From: Acidimicrobiales bacterium
GTDB taxonomy: Bacteria > Actinomycetota > Acidimicrobiia > Acidimicrobiales > MedAcidi-G1
Reading direction: 5' to 3'
Assembly (NCBI GenBank): GCA_029245675.1
Contig: JAQWOV010000002.1
Location: 1 to 64,000 of the forward strand
Length of the DNA stretch: 64,000 nucleotides
The notes below the pieces were generated by a model, which saw only the letters and a program-made list of their open reading frames with translations, was not told where the DNA came from and searched no databases. Below are positions 18,011 through 27,121 of this stretch, one piece after another; the stretch's first letter is position 1, and every line of letters starts with the position of its first letter. Position numbers and translations under genes: made by a program.

Positions 18011-18874
18011 CTATTGATCTCTTAGAAAACGTTCTAACTCAGCGGCTAAGTCTTCACCTGAGGGCAATTGAATCCGGCTGTCATGCAAGTTGTCATACGC
18101 TTCTTCTAATTTTTCAAGCATTGTCACATGTTCCGGATTTTGAACAATCAGATCGTCAAGGCGAGATCTTGTTGCTAAGGATTTTTCAACTAAAGAGCCG
18201 AGCTCTATTGCAATTCCTGTTAGTTCTGTGAATCCTTCAAGAAGAGCCATTGTCGCTGGCGGGAAGCCTGTAGCGGAAAGATAATGAGGAACTTGTGCCC
18301 AAATGCCAAGCGAAGGAATTCCCGCAGCGGCTGCAGCAACTTCGATACTCGCTTGAATCCCTGCCGGTATTTCTAATGTTGCGGTAACAAATTCTAATTT
18401 TGTTACAAGTTCAGGAGTGCTGGCGGTGCAAGCAATCCTTGTTGGGCGAGTGTGGGGAACTGCTGCTGGATAAGAGCCGAGCCCGACCACAAGCCCAACA
18501 TTTAATTCAATAGCCACCTTTACTACGGATTGAGCAAAAGATTTCCATTCATGATCTGGTTCAGGCCCATGTAAAAGAAGTAAAGGTCGTTGTCCCTCTT
18601 GTTCTAAGAGATTGATCTCTATTGAAGGCCAGTCGAGACGCTGAATTACCCCATCGACGAGTTTCATTGTTGGGCGGCGCGCTCTGTGATCTAGAAGACG
18701 ATCAGTGTTGAATCTGGTAATTAATTTCATCTCAGAAGATCTTTTGATTTGCTGGTAGGCCGCACGGGTAGCTCCGGCTGCTTCCACCCAACCTTCAAGA
18801 GCGAGTACCAGAACCGGAGACTCTAAGTCAGGATTGGCAACCATCTCGAATAATTCTGATTCGGGATTAGTCAT
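18011..18874 (-). CDS. PAC2 family protein (proteasome assembly chaperone 2-like)
   Basis: A 287-residue cytoplasmic protein starting MTNPESELFEMVANPDLESP followed by LVLALEGWVEAAGATRAAY. The LALEGWVDAG-type pattern near residue 25 and later GLGSYPAAVPHTRPTRIACT are typical of the PAC2 family. PAC2-fold proteins act as proteasome assembly chaperones in archaea and eukaryotes; in actinobacteria they are widespread but their role is unclear. No proteasome gene is visible in this window. Its ATG overlaps the stop of the upstream phosphotransferase gene by four bases, so the two are probably cotranscribed and coupled. Confidence 0.85.
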   Translation of the reverse strand: MTNPESELFEMVANPDLESPVLVLALEGWVEAAGATRAAYQQIKRSSEMKLITRFNTDRLLDHRARRPTMKLVDGVIQRLDWPSIEINLLEQEGQRPLLLLHGPEPDHEWKSFAQSVVKVAIELNVGLVVGLGSYPAAVPHTRPTRIACTASTPELVTKLEFVTATLEIPAGIQASIEVAAAAAGIPSLGIWAQVPHYLSATGFPPATMALLEGFTELTGIAIELGSLVEKSLATRSRLDDLIVQNPEHVTMLEKLEEAYDNLHDSRIQLPSGEDLAAELERFLRDQ

Positions 18875-19893
18875 TTGATTCCATTCATTGTTTCTGCAGC
18901 TAAATCGGCAAGAATTATCACTCTATTACCAAAAGCGTTTATTGACGCTTTGTCGATTTCACCCATTACTCCTGCGGCGTAACGGGTATATACGCCTTCA
19001 ACTATGCATGCCATACGCCAAAAATTGAAAGCCACATAAAAATCTAAGTGCTCTAAGTCACGGTCGCTGTATTCACTGTAGATTTGACGAATTTCTTCAG
19101 CGGTTGGAAAGCCCTCAGTTGTGCTTGCTAACTCTCCGGATCCATCAACATGTGAAGAAATCGAAGAGATCATTCCCGCGAGATCAGCTAATGCATCACC
19201 AAGCGTGCAAAGTTCCCAATCTAAAACAGCAGCAACCGGGCCTTCTGTGCTCATCATGCAGTTATCAAGACGGTAGTCGCCATGAACAATGCTTACCCCT
19301 TGCTGTTCAGGGACATGAGCGGCTAGCAGTTCGTGTACCTCTAAGATTTGCGGTATTTCTCGGGTGGTGCCATCAACAAATTGTTGCCGCCAACGCTTCA
19401 ACTGACGTTCAATGTAACCCTCTCGTCTAGCGAGATCTCCGAGACCAACAGCATCAACATCAACAGCGTGAATGCCGGCCAATGTTTGAACCAATGAATG
19501 CCCCATTTTCTTTCGTACTTCAACAGAAAGATTCTCTGCTTCTGGGCGAGTGCGCAAAATAACTCCCGGAACAAAATCCATTACATAAAAAGGTGCGTCG
19601 TTTATTTCAAGATCTTCGCACAAACCGATAACTCCTGGAACAGGAACGCCGCTGTCTGAAAGAGCACTAATAATTTTATGTTCCCGCGACATGTCGTGGG
19701 CTGTTGCCAAGACATGGCCTAGGGGAGGGCGTCTCAGAACCCATTTTTGTGAAGATTCGTCGGTCACAATATAAGTAAGATTTGAATGACCACCGGCCAC
19801 CGGCGCAAAGGAAAGATCACCTATCACGCCTTCAGCGTGTTCATTAAACCAGCGCTGAAGATTTGAAGCATTAATACCAGAAATATCAGACAT
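18871..19893 (-). CDS. APH-fold phosphotransferase family protein (ACAD10-like)
   Basis: A 340-residue kinase-like protein. I place the start at ATG 19893 (MSDISGINASNLQRWF); the open frame extends upstream but across the divergent promoter region. The fold is shown by the nucleotide loop GGHSNLTYIV near residue 31, the catalytic loop IVHGDYRLDNCM (HGDxxxxN) and the metal-binding VLDWELCTLGD. These features place it in the phosphotransferase family of aminoglycoside/choline-kinase type enzymes often called acyl-CoA dehydrogenase-associated or ACAD10-like in actinobacteria. The substrate cannot be read from the sequence; such proteins are often linked with fatty acid or hydroxy-acid breakdown. 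It is cotranscribed with the PAC2 gene and divergent from the thioredoxin gene. Confidence 0.82.
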   Translation of the reverse strand: MSDISGINASNLQRWFNEHAEGVIGDLSFAPVAGGHSNLTYIVTDESSQKWVLRRPPLGHVLATAHDMSREHKIISALSDSGVPVPGVIGLCEDLEINDAPFYVMDFVPGVILRTRPEAENLSVEVRKKMGHSLVQTLAGIHAVDVDAVGLGDLARREGYIERQLKRWRQQFVDGTTREIPQILEVHELLAAHVPEQQGVSIVHGDYRLDNCMMSTEGPVAAVLDWELCTLGDALADLAGMISSISSHVDGSGELASTTEGFPTAEEIRQIYSEYSDRDLEHLDFYVAFNFWRMACIVEGVYTRYAAGVMGEIDKASINAFGNRVIILADLAAETMNGIK

Positions 19894-19965
19894 AGAGTAA
19901 AAGGTAGTGTAGAGAGGCAAGTAACTCCTTACCCTGTTTACAAGAAACTCTGTTAAAGGAAAACA

Positions 19966-20667
19966 ATGGACGTCACAGATGCAACTTTTGAAGCTGAAGT
20001 CATTATCCGATCTGGACAAACTCCAGTCGTAGTAGACCTTTGGGCTCCATGGTGTGGCCCATGCAAGCAACTCGGTCCAATACTTGAAAAAGTAATCGGA
20101 GAAACCAACGGGAAAGTGGTGTTGGCGAAGGTAAATGTTGATGAAAATCCGGGAATCGCACAAGCCTTCCAGGCTCAGTCAATTCCTGCGGTTCATGCCA
20201 TCGTTGATGGCAAGCCAGTCGATTCTTTTCTTGGAGCTCAAGGAGAAGAAACGGTACGTCAATTTGTTAGCAAATTAGCGGCTGGGGCGGTTGAAGATCC
20301 TATAGATTCGCGCATAGCAGCAGGAGACGAAGCTTCGCTGAGATCTTTATTAGATGAAGAAGTAGATCATCTTGAAGGTGTTTTGGCTTTGGCCGCACTT
20401 TTAATAGAGCGCGATGATGAAGGAGATAAAGCGGAAGCGTTGGCGCTACTTGAACGTGTTCCACAAAATCCTGACGTGCGACACCTTGCGGCATTGGCGC
20501 GAGCTGAAGCAGTAGAAGACATTGATAGCCGGTTAAACGAATTACTTGCGCAGGCAAAAGAGGATGATGAAGCCAGACAAGCTTTTATAGACCTGTTAGA
20601 GGTTCTTGGATCAGACAATCCAAAGGCAACCGAATGGCGGCGAAAGTTAGCGTCAGCTCTCTACTAA
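19966..20667 (+). CDS. Thioredoxin-TPR protein (CnoX/YbbN-like)
   Basis: A 233-residue protein. The first 110 residues are a thioredoxin domain with the active-site motif WAPWCGPCKQ (Cys30, Cys33) and the cis-proline region SIPAVHAIVDGKPV. The rest is helical with TPR-like repeats (EGVLALAALLIERDDEGDKA, NPDVRHLAALARAEA), the architecture of E. coli YbbN/CnoX, a chaperone-redox protein. Because both active-site cysteines are present, it could have oxidoreductase activity, unlike E. coli CnoX. It begins a plus-strand run: the folP2-like gene starts ten bases after its stop and holA overlaps that one, so the three probably form an operon. Confidence 0.88.
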   Translation: MDVTDATFEAEVIIRSGQTPVVVDLWAPWCGPCKQLGPILEKVIGETNGKVVLAKVNVDENPGIAQAFQAQSIPAVHAIVDGKPVDSFLGAQGEETVRQFVSKLAAGAVEDPIDSRIAAGDEASLRSLLDEEVDHLEGVLALAALLIERDDEGDKAEALALLERVPQNPDVRHLAALARAEAVEDIDSRLNELLAQAKEDDEARQAFIDLLEVLGSDNPKATEWRRKLASALY

Positions 20668-20677
20668 GTAAACATTA

Positions 20678-21526
20678 ATGATTCTTGAATTAGGCACCCA
20701 ACATAAGTTCGATATAACGCACCGCGCATTGGTGATGGGAATACTTAACAGGACACCTGACTCATTCTATGACCGCGGAAAATACTGGTCATTTGACAAC
20801 TTCTTGCGATTAGCAGAAGAGCACGTGAAAAATGGTGCAGATTTCCTTGACGTAGGCGGAGTAAAAGCTGGCCCAGGTCCTGAAGTAACTGAAGCAGAAG
20901 AAATGGAGCGCACAGTACCGGGCGTGGAGGCGCTTGCCAAACGATTCGATCTACCAATATCAATCGACACTTGGAGAGGTTCAGTCGCATCGGCGGCGTT
21001 TGAGGCCGGAGCTTGTATTGGCAACGACATTAGTGGATTCTCTGATCCAACCTTTTTACTAGCATGCAAGCAACATGAGGCGTCTGTAGTAGCTACGCAT
21101 GTCCGAATCGGCCCAAGGATTCCAGATCCAAAACCTCTTTACAGAGACTTGAAGAAAGACGTGAAAGGTTTTCTTTCAGAACGAGCACGTTGGGCGCTTG
21201 AAGCCGGGATTCCCAAACAACGCATCATGGTTGACGCAGGGTTAGATCTGGGCAAAACTCCCGCTATGTCAGCAGAACTGCTCCGTAATTCAGATGACTT
21301 ATTAACGATTGGTCATCCAGTTTTTCTTTCAGCATCCAATAAAGGGTTCCTTGGTGATTTAAGTGGTGCCGACATTAATAACCGGCGCGAGTCTTCTTGG
21401 GCTGCCCATGCTTTGGGAATACTTTTAGGGTGCAGGATTCTACGTGCTCATGATGTTCGTGGTTCACGTAAGATCTCTGATGTTATGGAAGCCGTGCTTG
21501 AATATCAATCATTGGAGAATAAGTGA
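20678..21526 (+). CDS. folP2: Dihydropteroate synthase homologue, FolP2 type
   Basis: A 282-residue TIM-barrel protein of the DHPS family, beginning ALVMGILNRTPDSFYDRGKY. Canonical DHPS enzymes have DIGGESTRPG at the second conserved loop; here residues 58-67 read DVGGVKAGPG, lacking the Ser/Thr/Arg that contact the substrates. The same change is characteristic, as I recall, of mycobacterial FolP2, reported not to have DHPS activity. The pterin-site regions GNDISGFSD and PVFLSASNKGFLG are partly preserved. It may therefore bind a pterin-like ligand without making dihydropteroate. Whether another folP exists in this genome cannot be seen here. It overlaps holA through GTGA. Confidence 0.85.
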   Translation: MILELGTQHKFDITHRALVMGILNRTPDSFYDRGKYWSFDNFLRLAEEHVKNGADFLDVGGVKAGPGPEVTEAEEMERTVPGVEALAKRFDLPISIDTWRGSVASAAFEAGACIGNDISGFSDPTFLLACKQHEASVVATHVRIGPRIPDPKPLYRDLKKDVKGFLSERARWALEAGIPKQRIMVDAGLDLGKTPAMSAELLRNSDDLLTIGHPVFLSASNKGFLGDLSGADINNRRESSWAAHALGILLGCRILRAHDVRGSRKISDVMEAVLEYQSLENK

Positions 21527-22545
21527 GTTCCGAACAGGTCATTTTGATTGCGGGCGATGATCCGACCTTAATAGCGGAAACACTCAGCATTCATATTGAA
21601 AACGCTGTCGGTAATCAAGACCGCTCACTTGTTTTAGAAGAAATGGATGAAAACAACTATCGAAGCGAACAAAACTCTGGATTTTCTATCGCCCCTCTCA
21701 TAGACGCAGCACAGACTCCACCCTTCTTAACAGAAAGCCGCGTAGTCGTGGGTAGACATATCGGAAGGTTCGGAAACAAGGATCAACTAGAACCTTTAGT
21801 GGAATATTTGAACGCTCCCTCACCCACAACAAAACTCATTCTTGTTTGGGAAAAGGGCACAGAACCGGCTCAACAGCGTCTCTCTGCGATCCCTAAATCG
21901 CTTCCTGAGGCAATTGAAAAAATTGGCGGGAAAATAATTTCTTCCACTGTCGGGAAAGGCAGAGAAGCTAATCAGTGGCTGGAAGACCGATTGAAATCGG
22001 CAGACATTGAAATAGATAGGAAAGCTCAGACGGTGATAATAGAGCGACTCGGACAGGACCGAACCCGCGTGGTTTCCTTACTAACAACACTTGAGGCTGT
22101 CTACGGATCAGGAGCAAGAGTTAATTTAGAGCAAGTAAATCCATATCTTGGCGAAGCAGGAGACGTAGCACCATGGGATTTAACTGACGCCATAGATAAA
22201 GGAAACACTGCTAAAGCGTTAGAGAATCTTCATCGTTTACAAGGCGCAGGAGGACGACATCCATTAGCGATACTGAGCATGTTGCACAATCATTACAGTC
22301 AACTGCTTAGATTAGATGGTTTAGAAGTAGTAAGCGAACAGCAAGTCAGTGACGTGCTCGGAGTAAAAGGATTCCCCGCAAAGAAAATATTTCAATTAAG
22401 TAGGAAAACGCCTACAGAGAGTATAAAAAAAGCGATATCTCTTCTTGCTGCAGCAGACTTAGACCTTAAAGGAAAAACCGCTTGGCCTCCAGAACTAGTT
22501 ACTGAGGTCTTGGTAGCTCGTTTATCTGCTTTACCAAAAAGATGA
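21523..22545 (+). CDS. holA: DNA polymerase III subunit delta
   Basis: A 340-residue protein starting at GTG, overlapping the folP2 stop by four bases. It has the three-part layout of clamp-loader delta: an N-terminal AAA+-like domain without Walker motifs (VILIAGDDPTLIAETLSIHI), the central helical part with the typical PWDLTDAIDKGNTAKAL pattern, and the C-terminal collar domain (ILSMLHNHYSQLLRLDGL, followed by LGVKGFPAKKIFQLSRK). Delta opens the beta sliding clamp during loading. In many bacteria holA is followed by rpsT; here rpsT lies next to it on the opposite strand, which supports the identification. Confidence 0.93.
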   Translation: MSSEQVILIAGDDPTLIAETLSIHIENAVGNQDRSLVLEEMDENNYRSEQNSGFSIAPLIDAAQTPPFLTESRVVVGRHIGRFGNKDQLEPLVEYLNAPSPTTKLILVWEKGTEPAQQRLSAIPKSLPEAIEKIGGKIISSTVGKGREANQWLEDRLKSADIEIDRKAQTVIIERLGQDRTRVVSLLTTLEAVYGSGARVNLEQVNPYLGEAGDVAPWDLTDAIDKGNTAKALENLHRLQGAGGRHPLAILSMLHNHYSQLLRLDGLEVVSEQQVSDVLGVKGFPAKKIFQLSRKTPTESIKKAISLLAAADLDLKGKTAWPPELVTEVLVARLSALPKR

Positions 22546-22553
22546 CGCAGGAT

Positions 22554-22814
22554 TTATTGAGCTAGTTCGTTAAATCGTTTTTGAAGTCGAGACTTTTTGC
22601 GAGAAGCACTGTTGGGATGGATAACACGCTTAGCAGCAGCATTATCAATGCGTTTCATAGCTTCAGATAAAGCAGCCATAGCTTCTTCGCTTGATCCATC
22701 AGATTCCAAAACGGCTTTTGTGCGAGTACGCAACTCGGAACGCACCGTACGATTACGTTGACGCTGTTTTTCTGTTTGTCGATTACGTTTAATTTGACTC
22801 TTTATATTGGCCAC
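22554..22814 (-). CDS. rpsT: 30S ribosomal protein S20
   Basis: An 86-residue basic protein; I start it at GTG 22814, which gives the canonical N-terminus (M)ANIKSQIKRNRQTEKQRQRN. The longer open frame upstream is unlikely. The C-terminus KRVIHPNSASRKKSRLQKRF is the S20 signature (IHKNxAARKKSRL). S20 binds 16S rRNA early in 30S assembly. It is convergent with holA and divergent from lepA, with a 162-base intergenic region likely to contain both promoters. AAGGGTG lies upstream of the start and may serve as ribosome binding site. Confidence 0.96.
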   Translation of the reverse strand: MANIKSQIKRNRQTEKQRQRNRTVRSELRTRTKAVLESDGSSEEAMAALSEAMKRIDNAAAKRVIHPNSASRKKSRLQKRFNELAQ

Positions 22815-22976
22815 GAGGCACACCCTTAAAGAATAGAATTGAGAAATAAATGTACGCTTCAAAGTCGAAACGGACAGAGAGCAATACTAGCGTCTAACTG
22901 AGGAAATCCGGTATATCGTGAGTTTCAACCTTAAAGAACGCCGATTCGACATAGTGCTCAACTACGGTCAACACAG

Positions 22977-24761
22977 ATGGATTTATCAAGAATTCGAAAC
23001 ACTTCAATTATCGCCCATATAGATCATGGAAAGTCAACGCTTGCTGACCGGATGCTGGAACTATGTGGAGCGGTGGATCCTAGAGAGATGAGGGCTCAAT
23101 ATCTGGACTCTATGGATCTTGAACGTGAACGAGGAATCACCATCAAGTTACAAAGTGTGCGTCTGGACTGGAAAGACGAAATTATCAATTTGATAGATAC
23201 GCCAGGACATGTGGACTTTGGATATGAAGTAAGCCGGTCATTGGCAGCTTGCGAAGGCGTCATTCTTGTGGTCGATGCAGCGCAAGGCATAGAAGCACAG
23301 ACACTCGCCAACTGTTATCTCGCTCTCGAAAATGATTTAGAAATTGTTGCGGCACTAAACAAAATAGACCTTCCAGCGGCAGAACCAGAGCGGTACGCCG
23401 AGGAAATCGAATCAGTTCTTGGAATACCTGCTGAAGAAGTGTTTCTCATAAGCGCAAAAACTGGAGAAGGCGTAGTTGAACTTTTAGATGCCGTGGTTGA
23501 GAAGACGCCACCACCTGTTGGTGACCCAAACTCACCTCTTCAAGCCTTAGTTTACGACAGTCATTTTGATCAATACCGCGGTGTGGTTTCATCAATTCGT
23601 GTAGTAAATGGAACATTGACGAAAGATGATCGCATTCATTTTATGCAAGCAAACACATCTCATGATGTTGATGAGATCGGTGTTCGACGACCAAATTTGA
23701 CTCCGATAGGAAAATTAGGACCAGGGGAAGTCGGGTACCTCCTAGCTGGAGTGAAAAATGTTGGAGAAGCTCGATCTGGTGAAACAATTACAACTCATAA
23801 AAACGGAGCCGACGAAGCATTGTCGGGTTACCGGGAACCTCAGCCAATGGTCTACAGCGGTTTGTACCCCATTGAAGGGGATGAATATAACGATTTACGT
23901 GATGCTCTTGAAAAGCTACGGCTTAATGACTCAAGTTTTACCTATCAGCCAGAAACTTCAGGTGCGTTAGGTTTTGGATTCCGATGTGGATTCTTAGGCC
24001 TTCTCCATATGGAAATTGTTAGAGAACGGCTAGAGAGGGAATTTAATCTGAGTCTAATTACAACCGCACCATCGGTTGAATACGAAATAGAGAAAACAAA
24101 CGGAGAGGTCATAGAGGTGGACAACCCTTGTGACTTACCAGCAGCAACTGAAATAAGCACAATAAAAGAGCCTTGGTTGTCAGCAAAAATTATTACTCCC
24201 GCTGATTACACAGGAGCGCTTATGGAGTTATGTCAAGAGCGTAGAGGTGAGTTGGATTCAATGACCTATCTTTCTCCAGAGCGAGTAGAGCTGAGCTATT
24301 TTTTACCGCTAGCAGAAGTGGTGATTGATTTTTTTGATCAGATGAAAAGTCGTACCCAAGGTTACGCAAGTTTGGATTATGAGCCCAATGGATACCGGAC
24401 ATCTGATTTAGTGCGTGTAGATATTCTCTTACATGGTGAACCGGTAGATGCCTTTTCTACTGTTGTCCACCGCGGAACCTCAGAGGCGTACGGTCGAAGA
24501 ATGACAGCAAAATTGAAAGAACTCATTCCGAGACAACAGTTTGAAATTCCAATTCAGGCAGCAATAGGTGGAAGAATTATTGCACGTGAAACAGTTCGGG
24601 CTTTCAGAAAAGACGTAACAGCGAAACTCTACGGCGGAGATATCACAAGAAAACGAAAACTTCTTGAAAAACAGAAAGCCGGAAAACGCCGAATGAAATC
24701 AATAGGGCGAGTAGATATACCTCAGGAAGCGTTTGTTTCCGCTCTACGTCTTGATGATTAG
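22977..24761 (+). CDS. lepA: Elongation factor 4 (LepA) GTPase
   Basis: A 594-residue translational GTPase. G-domain motifs: G1 [10 protein letters not shown]2 RGITIKLQ, G3 DTPGHVDF, G4 NKIDLP, G5 SAKTG. The LepA-specific C-terminal domain is present with [20 protein letters not shown] and [20 protein letters not shown]. LepA binds ribosomes and influences initiation or elongation under stress; it is associated with the membrane and cytoplasm. Length is normal for the family. The neighbourhood rpsT-lepA-hrcA-dnaJ is standard in many bacteria. Confidence 0.98.
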   Translation: MDLSRIRNTSIIAHIDHGKSTLADRMLELCGAVDPREMRAQYLDSMDLERERGITIKLQSVRLDWKDEIINLIDTPGHVDFGYEVSRSLAACEGVILVVDAAQGIEAQTLANCYLALENDLEIVAALNKIDLPAAEPERYAEEIESVLGIPAEEVFLISAKTGEGVVELLDAVVEKTPPPVGDPNSPLQALVYDSHFDQYRGVVSSIRVVNGTLTKDDRIHFMQANTSHDVDEIGVRRPNLTPIGKLGPGEVGYLLAGVKNVGEARSGETITTHKNGADEALSGYREPQPMVYSGLYPIEGDEYNDLRDALEKLRLNDSSFTYQPETSGALGFGFRCGFLGLLHMEIVRERLEREFNLSLITTAPSVEYEIEKTNGEVIEVDNPCDLPAATEISTIKEPWLSAKIITPADYTGALMELCQERRGELDSMTYLSPERVELSYFLPLAEVVIDFFDQMKSRTQGYASLDYEPNGYRTSDLVRVDILLHGEPVDAFSTVVHRGTSEAYGRRMTAKLKELIPRQQFEIPIQAAIGGRIIARETVRAFRKDVTAKLYGGDITRKRKLLEKQKAGKRRMKSIGRVDIPQEAFVSALRLDD

Positions 24762-24820
24762 CAAGAACTCCTACTCCATTTCCATCACAGGCTAAGAAAG
24801 TACGAGATAACCTTCTTCTC

Positions 24821-25819
24821 ATGCTTGAAGAACGTAAAGCAGCAATCTTAAGCGCTGTTGTAGAAGAATATATAGAAACAGAGACCCCAGTTGGGTCTTC
24901 ACACATAGCAAATGTTCCAGGAGTCGATGTCTCTTCAGCAACAGTACGTAACGAACTTGTTCTATTAGAAGAACAGGGATATCTTTTCCAGCCACATACT
25001 TCAGCAGGGCGTATTCCAACTGACAAGGCGTACCGATTTTTTGTTGACCAACTCGAAACTCCGGATTCGTTGAGTCCAGTAGAAGGGTCAAAAATATCTG
25101 AATTTTTTGCTCGCTCATATAGTGAAATTGAAGAAATGCTACGTGACACGAGCACATTATTAGCGAACTTGACTGGAAGTGCGTCTGTGGTGGTCGCTCC
25201 TGATCGAGATCATCGAGAAATCCGCTCTGTTCAACTAGTTGGCCTTGGAGTAAAAGTAGCAATGTTGGTTTTAGTTACTGCAAATGGTCAGGTAGAAAAA
25301 CACATCATTGAGTTACGTAATGAAATGCCAGACTCAGTTCTTGCAATAGCCAACGCCCACCTTGCGGCTTACTTAATAGGTAAACGCGCATCAAATGTAT
25401 TCGACCCTTCACCGACAGGAGATACAGAAGTTGATGAAGTTATTTCTTCTGCGATGTCCGTGCTTTCTAAAGAAAATGAAAATTTAGAGCGAGCTTATGT
25501 CGGAGGAACTTCACAAGTTGCTGCAGCTTTCGAAGAGGTAGAGCGCGTTCAACAGGTTTTATCTGTATTGGAAAGACAATTCGTAGTTGTGAGTCTTATG
25601 CGAGATGTAATTAATCGCGGCCTCTCCGTAGCAATCGGATCTGAAACAGGCGTCGAACCGTTATCGGATTGTTCCTTAGTGGTAGCTCCATATGGAGCAG
25701 ATGGAGAAAGTGCAGGATCTATAGCTGTTCTTGGGCCTACACGAATGAATTACTCTCGGGCCTTAGCGACAGTTGCTGTCGTGGGAAGACAACTAGGAAA
25801 TCGTCTAATAAAAGGTTGA
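24821..25819 (+). CDS. hrcA: Heat-inducible transcription repressor HrcA
   Basis: A 332-residue protein with the HrcA N-terminal winged helix (RKAAILSAVVEEYIETETPV, GSSHIANVPGVDVSSATVRN, ELVLLEEQGYLFQPHTSAGR, IPTDKAYRFFVD) and the C-terminal effector domain ending in GPTRMNYSRALATVAVVGRQ. HrcA normally binds CIRCE operators upstream of groE or dnaK genes and is stabilised by GroEL. I found no CIRCE inverted repeat upstream of this gene or dnaJ in the window, so its targets are probably elsewhere. dnaJ follows after seven bases, indicating an operon. Confidence 0.96.
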   Translation: MLEERKAAILSAVVEEYIETETPVGSSHIANVPGVDVSSATVRNELVLLEEQGYLFQPHTSAGRIPTDKAYRFFVDQLETPDSLSPVEGSKISEFFARSYSEIEEMLRDTSTLLANLTGSASVVVAPDRDHREIRSVQLVGLGVKVAMLVLVTANGQVEKHIIELRNEMPDSVLAIANAHLAAYLIGKRASNVFDPSPTGDTEVDEVISSAMSVLSKENENLERAYVGGTSQVAAAFEEVERVQQVLSVLERQFVVVSLMRDVINRGLSVAIGSETGVEPLSDCSLVVAPYGADGESAGSIAVLGPTRMNYSRALATVAVVGRQLGNRLIKG

Positions 25820-25826
25820 TGCCTGA

Positions 25827-26912
25827 ATGTCTAGAGACCTCTATCAGATACTTGAAGTGAAATCCACAGCGAGTGCCAGTGAAATTAAAAGTGCTTATCG
25901 TGCACTCGCGAGAAAATATCATCCGGATGCAAACCCAGATAATCCAGAAGCAGGTGAACGCTTCAAAGAGATAGCTTCAGCCTATGAAATTCTTTCCGAT
26001 CCAAACCGAAGATCTCGTTATGATCAGTTTGGAGAAACAGGAACTTCTTCTAGCCATTCAAGCCCATTCGGTGATTTTTCTGACATTTTCTCTTCCTTCT
26101 TTGGTGGTCAGAGCTCCTCACCTTCAGGACCTCGAATTGAATATGGAGAAGATTTAGAAACTGATTTAGAGATAGGTTTCGAAGAAGCCATATTCGGTAC
26201 TCAAAAAGAAATCAAAGTGCGCACCGCTGTGCCCTGTGAACCATGTGGTTCTACAGGAGCAACAGCGGGAACAGAGCCAATTGAATGCACAAGGTGTAAT
26301 GGAATCGGTCAGATCCAAGAAATGCGACGATCAATACTTGGGCAGATGCTGACACAAACGATCTGCCCAGACTGCAAAGGCTCAGGATCTAGAATCTCAA
26401 ACCCATGTAAAGACTGTAATGGCGAAGGACGCAAAGTAACAGAAATCGAATTTCCAATTGACATTCAGCAAGGAGTAGACCACGGCAACACCTTGAGGCT
26501 TTCTGGGAGAGGGGCGACAGGTAGAAGGGGAGGCCCTCCGGGAGACCTTTATGTTCATCTCAGAGTAAGCAGTCACCCTGAGTTGGAGCGTCAGGGCCAC
26601 GACTTAAGGCACCGTCTTCATATTCCAATGACCCAGGCCATCTTTGGGGTAGATCTGAATTACGAAACTCTTGATGGTGAGGAAGTTCTTTCGATAGCAC
26701 CTGGAACACAGTCGGGACGCATTTTGAAACTCAACGGAAAAGGTGTTCCACACTTGAACGGTAGAAACCGGGGAGATTTCGTTATTGAAGTGATTGTAGA
26801 TACGCCGACTGATTTAACGAGCGAAGAAGAAGAGACTCTGCGCGAATATGCATCTCAGCGTAATGAAGAAGTCAGCTCGAATAAGAAAAAGATGCGTAGC
26901 CGACGCCGATAG
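25827..26912 (+). CDS. dnaJ: Chaperone protein DnaJ
   Basis: A 361-residue type I J-protein. The J domain occupies residues 1-70 with HPD at 32-34 (KYHPDANPDN), followed by a short Ser/Gly/Phe-rich region (FGDFSDIFSSFFGGQ), then four zinc-finger repeats: CEPCGSTG, CTRCNGIG, CPDCKGSG and CKDCNGEG, and the C-terminal substrate-binding domains. It stimulates DnaK ATPase activity and delivers unfolded proteins. In actinobacteria two dnaJ copies are common; this one, paired with hrcA, is the copy often called dnaJ2. A stem-loop 20 bases after the stop probably ends the hrcA-dnaJ transcript. Confidence 0.97.
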   Translation: MSRDLYQILEVKSTASASEIKSAYRALARKYHPDANPDNPEAGERFKEIASAYEILSDPNRRSRYDQFGETGTSSSHSSPFGDFSDIFSSFFGGQSSSPSGPRIEYGEDLETDLEIGFEEAIFGTQKEIKVRTAVPCEPCGSTGATAGTEPIECTRCNGIGQIQEMRRSILGQMLTQTICPDCKGSGSRISNPCKDCNGEGRKVTEIEFPIDIQQGVDHGNTLRLSGRGATGRRGGPPGDLYVHLRVSSHPELERQGHDLRHRLHIPMTQAIFGVDLNYETLDGEEVLSIAPGTQSGRILKLNGKGVPHLNGRNRGDFVIEVIVDTPTDLTSEEEETLREYASQRNEEVSSNKKKMRSRRR

Positions 26913-26931
26913 ATCTGAAATAAACGCTCAG

Positions 26932-26964
26932 CGTGATCAATTCGTATCAGGAATTGATTTCACG
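26932..26964 (+). terminator. Stem-loop after dnaJ
   Basis: CGTG-ATCAATTC pairs with GAATTGAT-(TT)-CACG around the loop GTATCAG, twelve pairs with a two-base bulge, followed by TTTCTC. It sits just downstream of dnaJ and before bldD. The U-run is short, so intrinsic termination is probable but not certain. Confidence 0.5.
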
Positions 26965-27121
26965 TTTCTCAAAAAAACATGCTGTGAACTGCAGCTTTTG
27001 CATTGATTTATTCAGATTGTTAGAATCCGTTAAATCCGGTATCATCACCGGAATGACCACTATGTGTGTCGTCAGTAAATTGATTGTCAATTAGCAAAAT
27101 CTGCTCAGGAGATTTGAATTC

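Noticed and set aside
19894-20163. Extended N-terminus of the phosphotransferase frame
   Set aside because: It would run through the divergent promoter region and into the thioredoxin gene; ATG 19893 gives the normal family start.
24762-24826. CIRCE operator expected upstream of hrcA
   Set aside because: No TTAGCACTC-N9-GAGTGCTAA-like inverted repeat is present here or before dnaJ.
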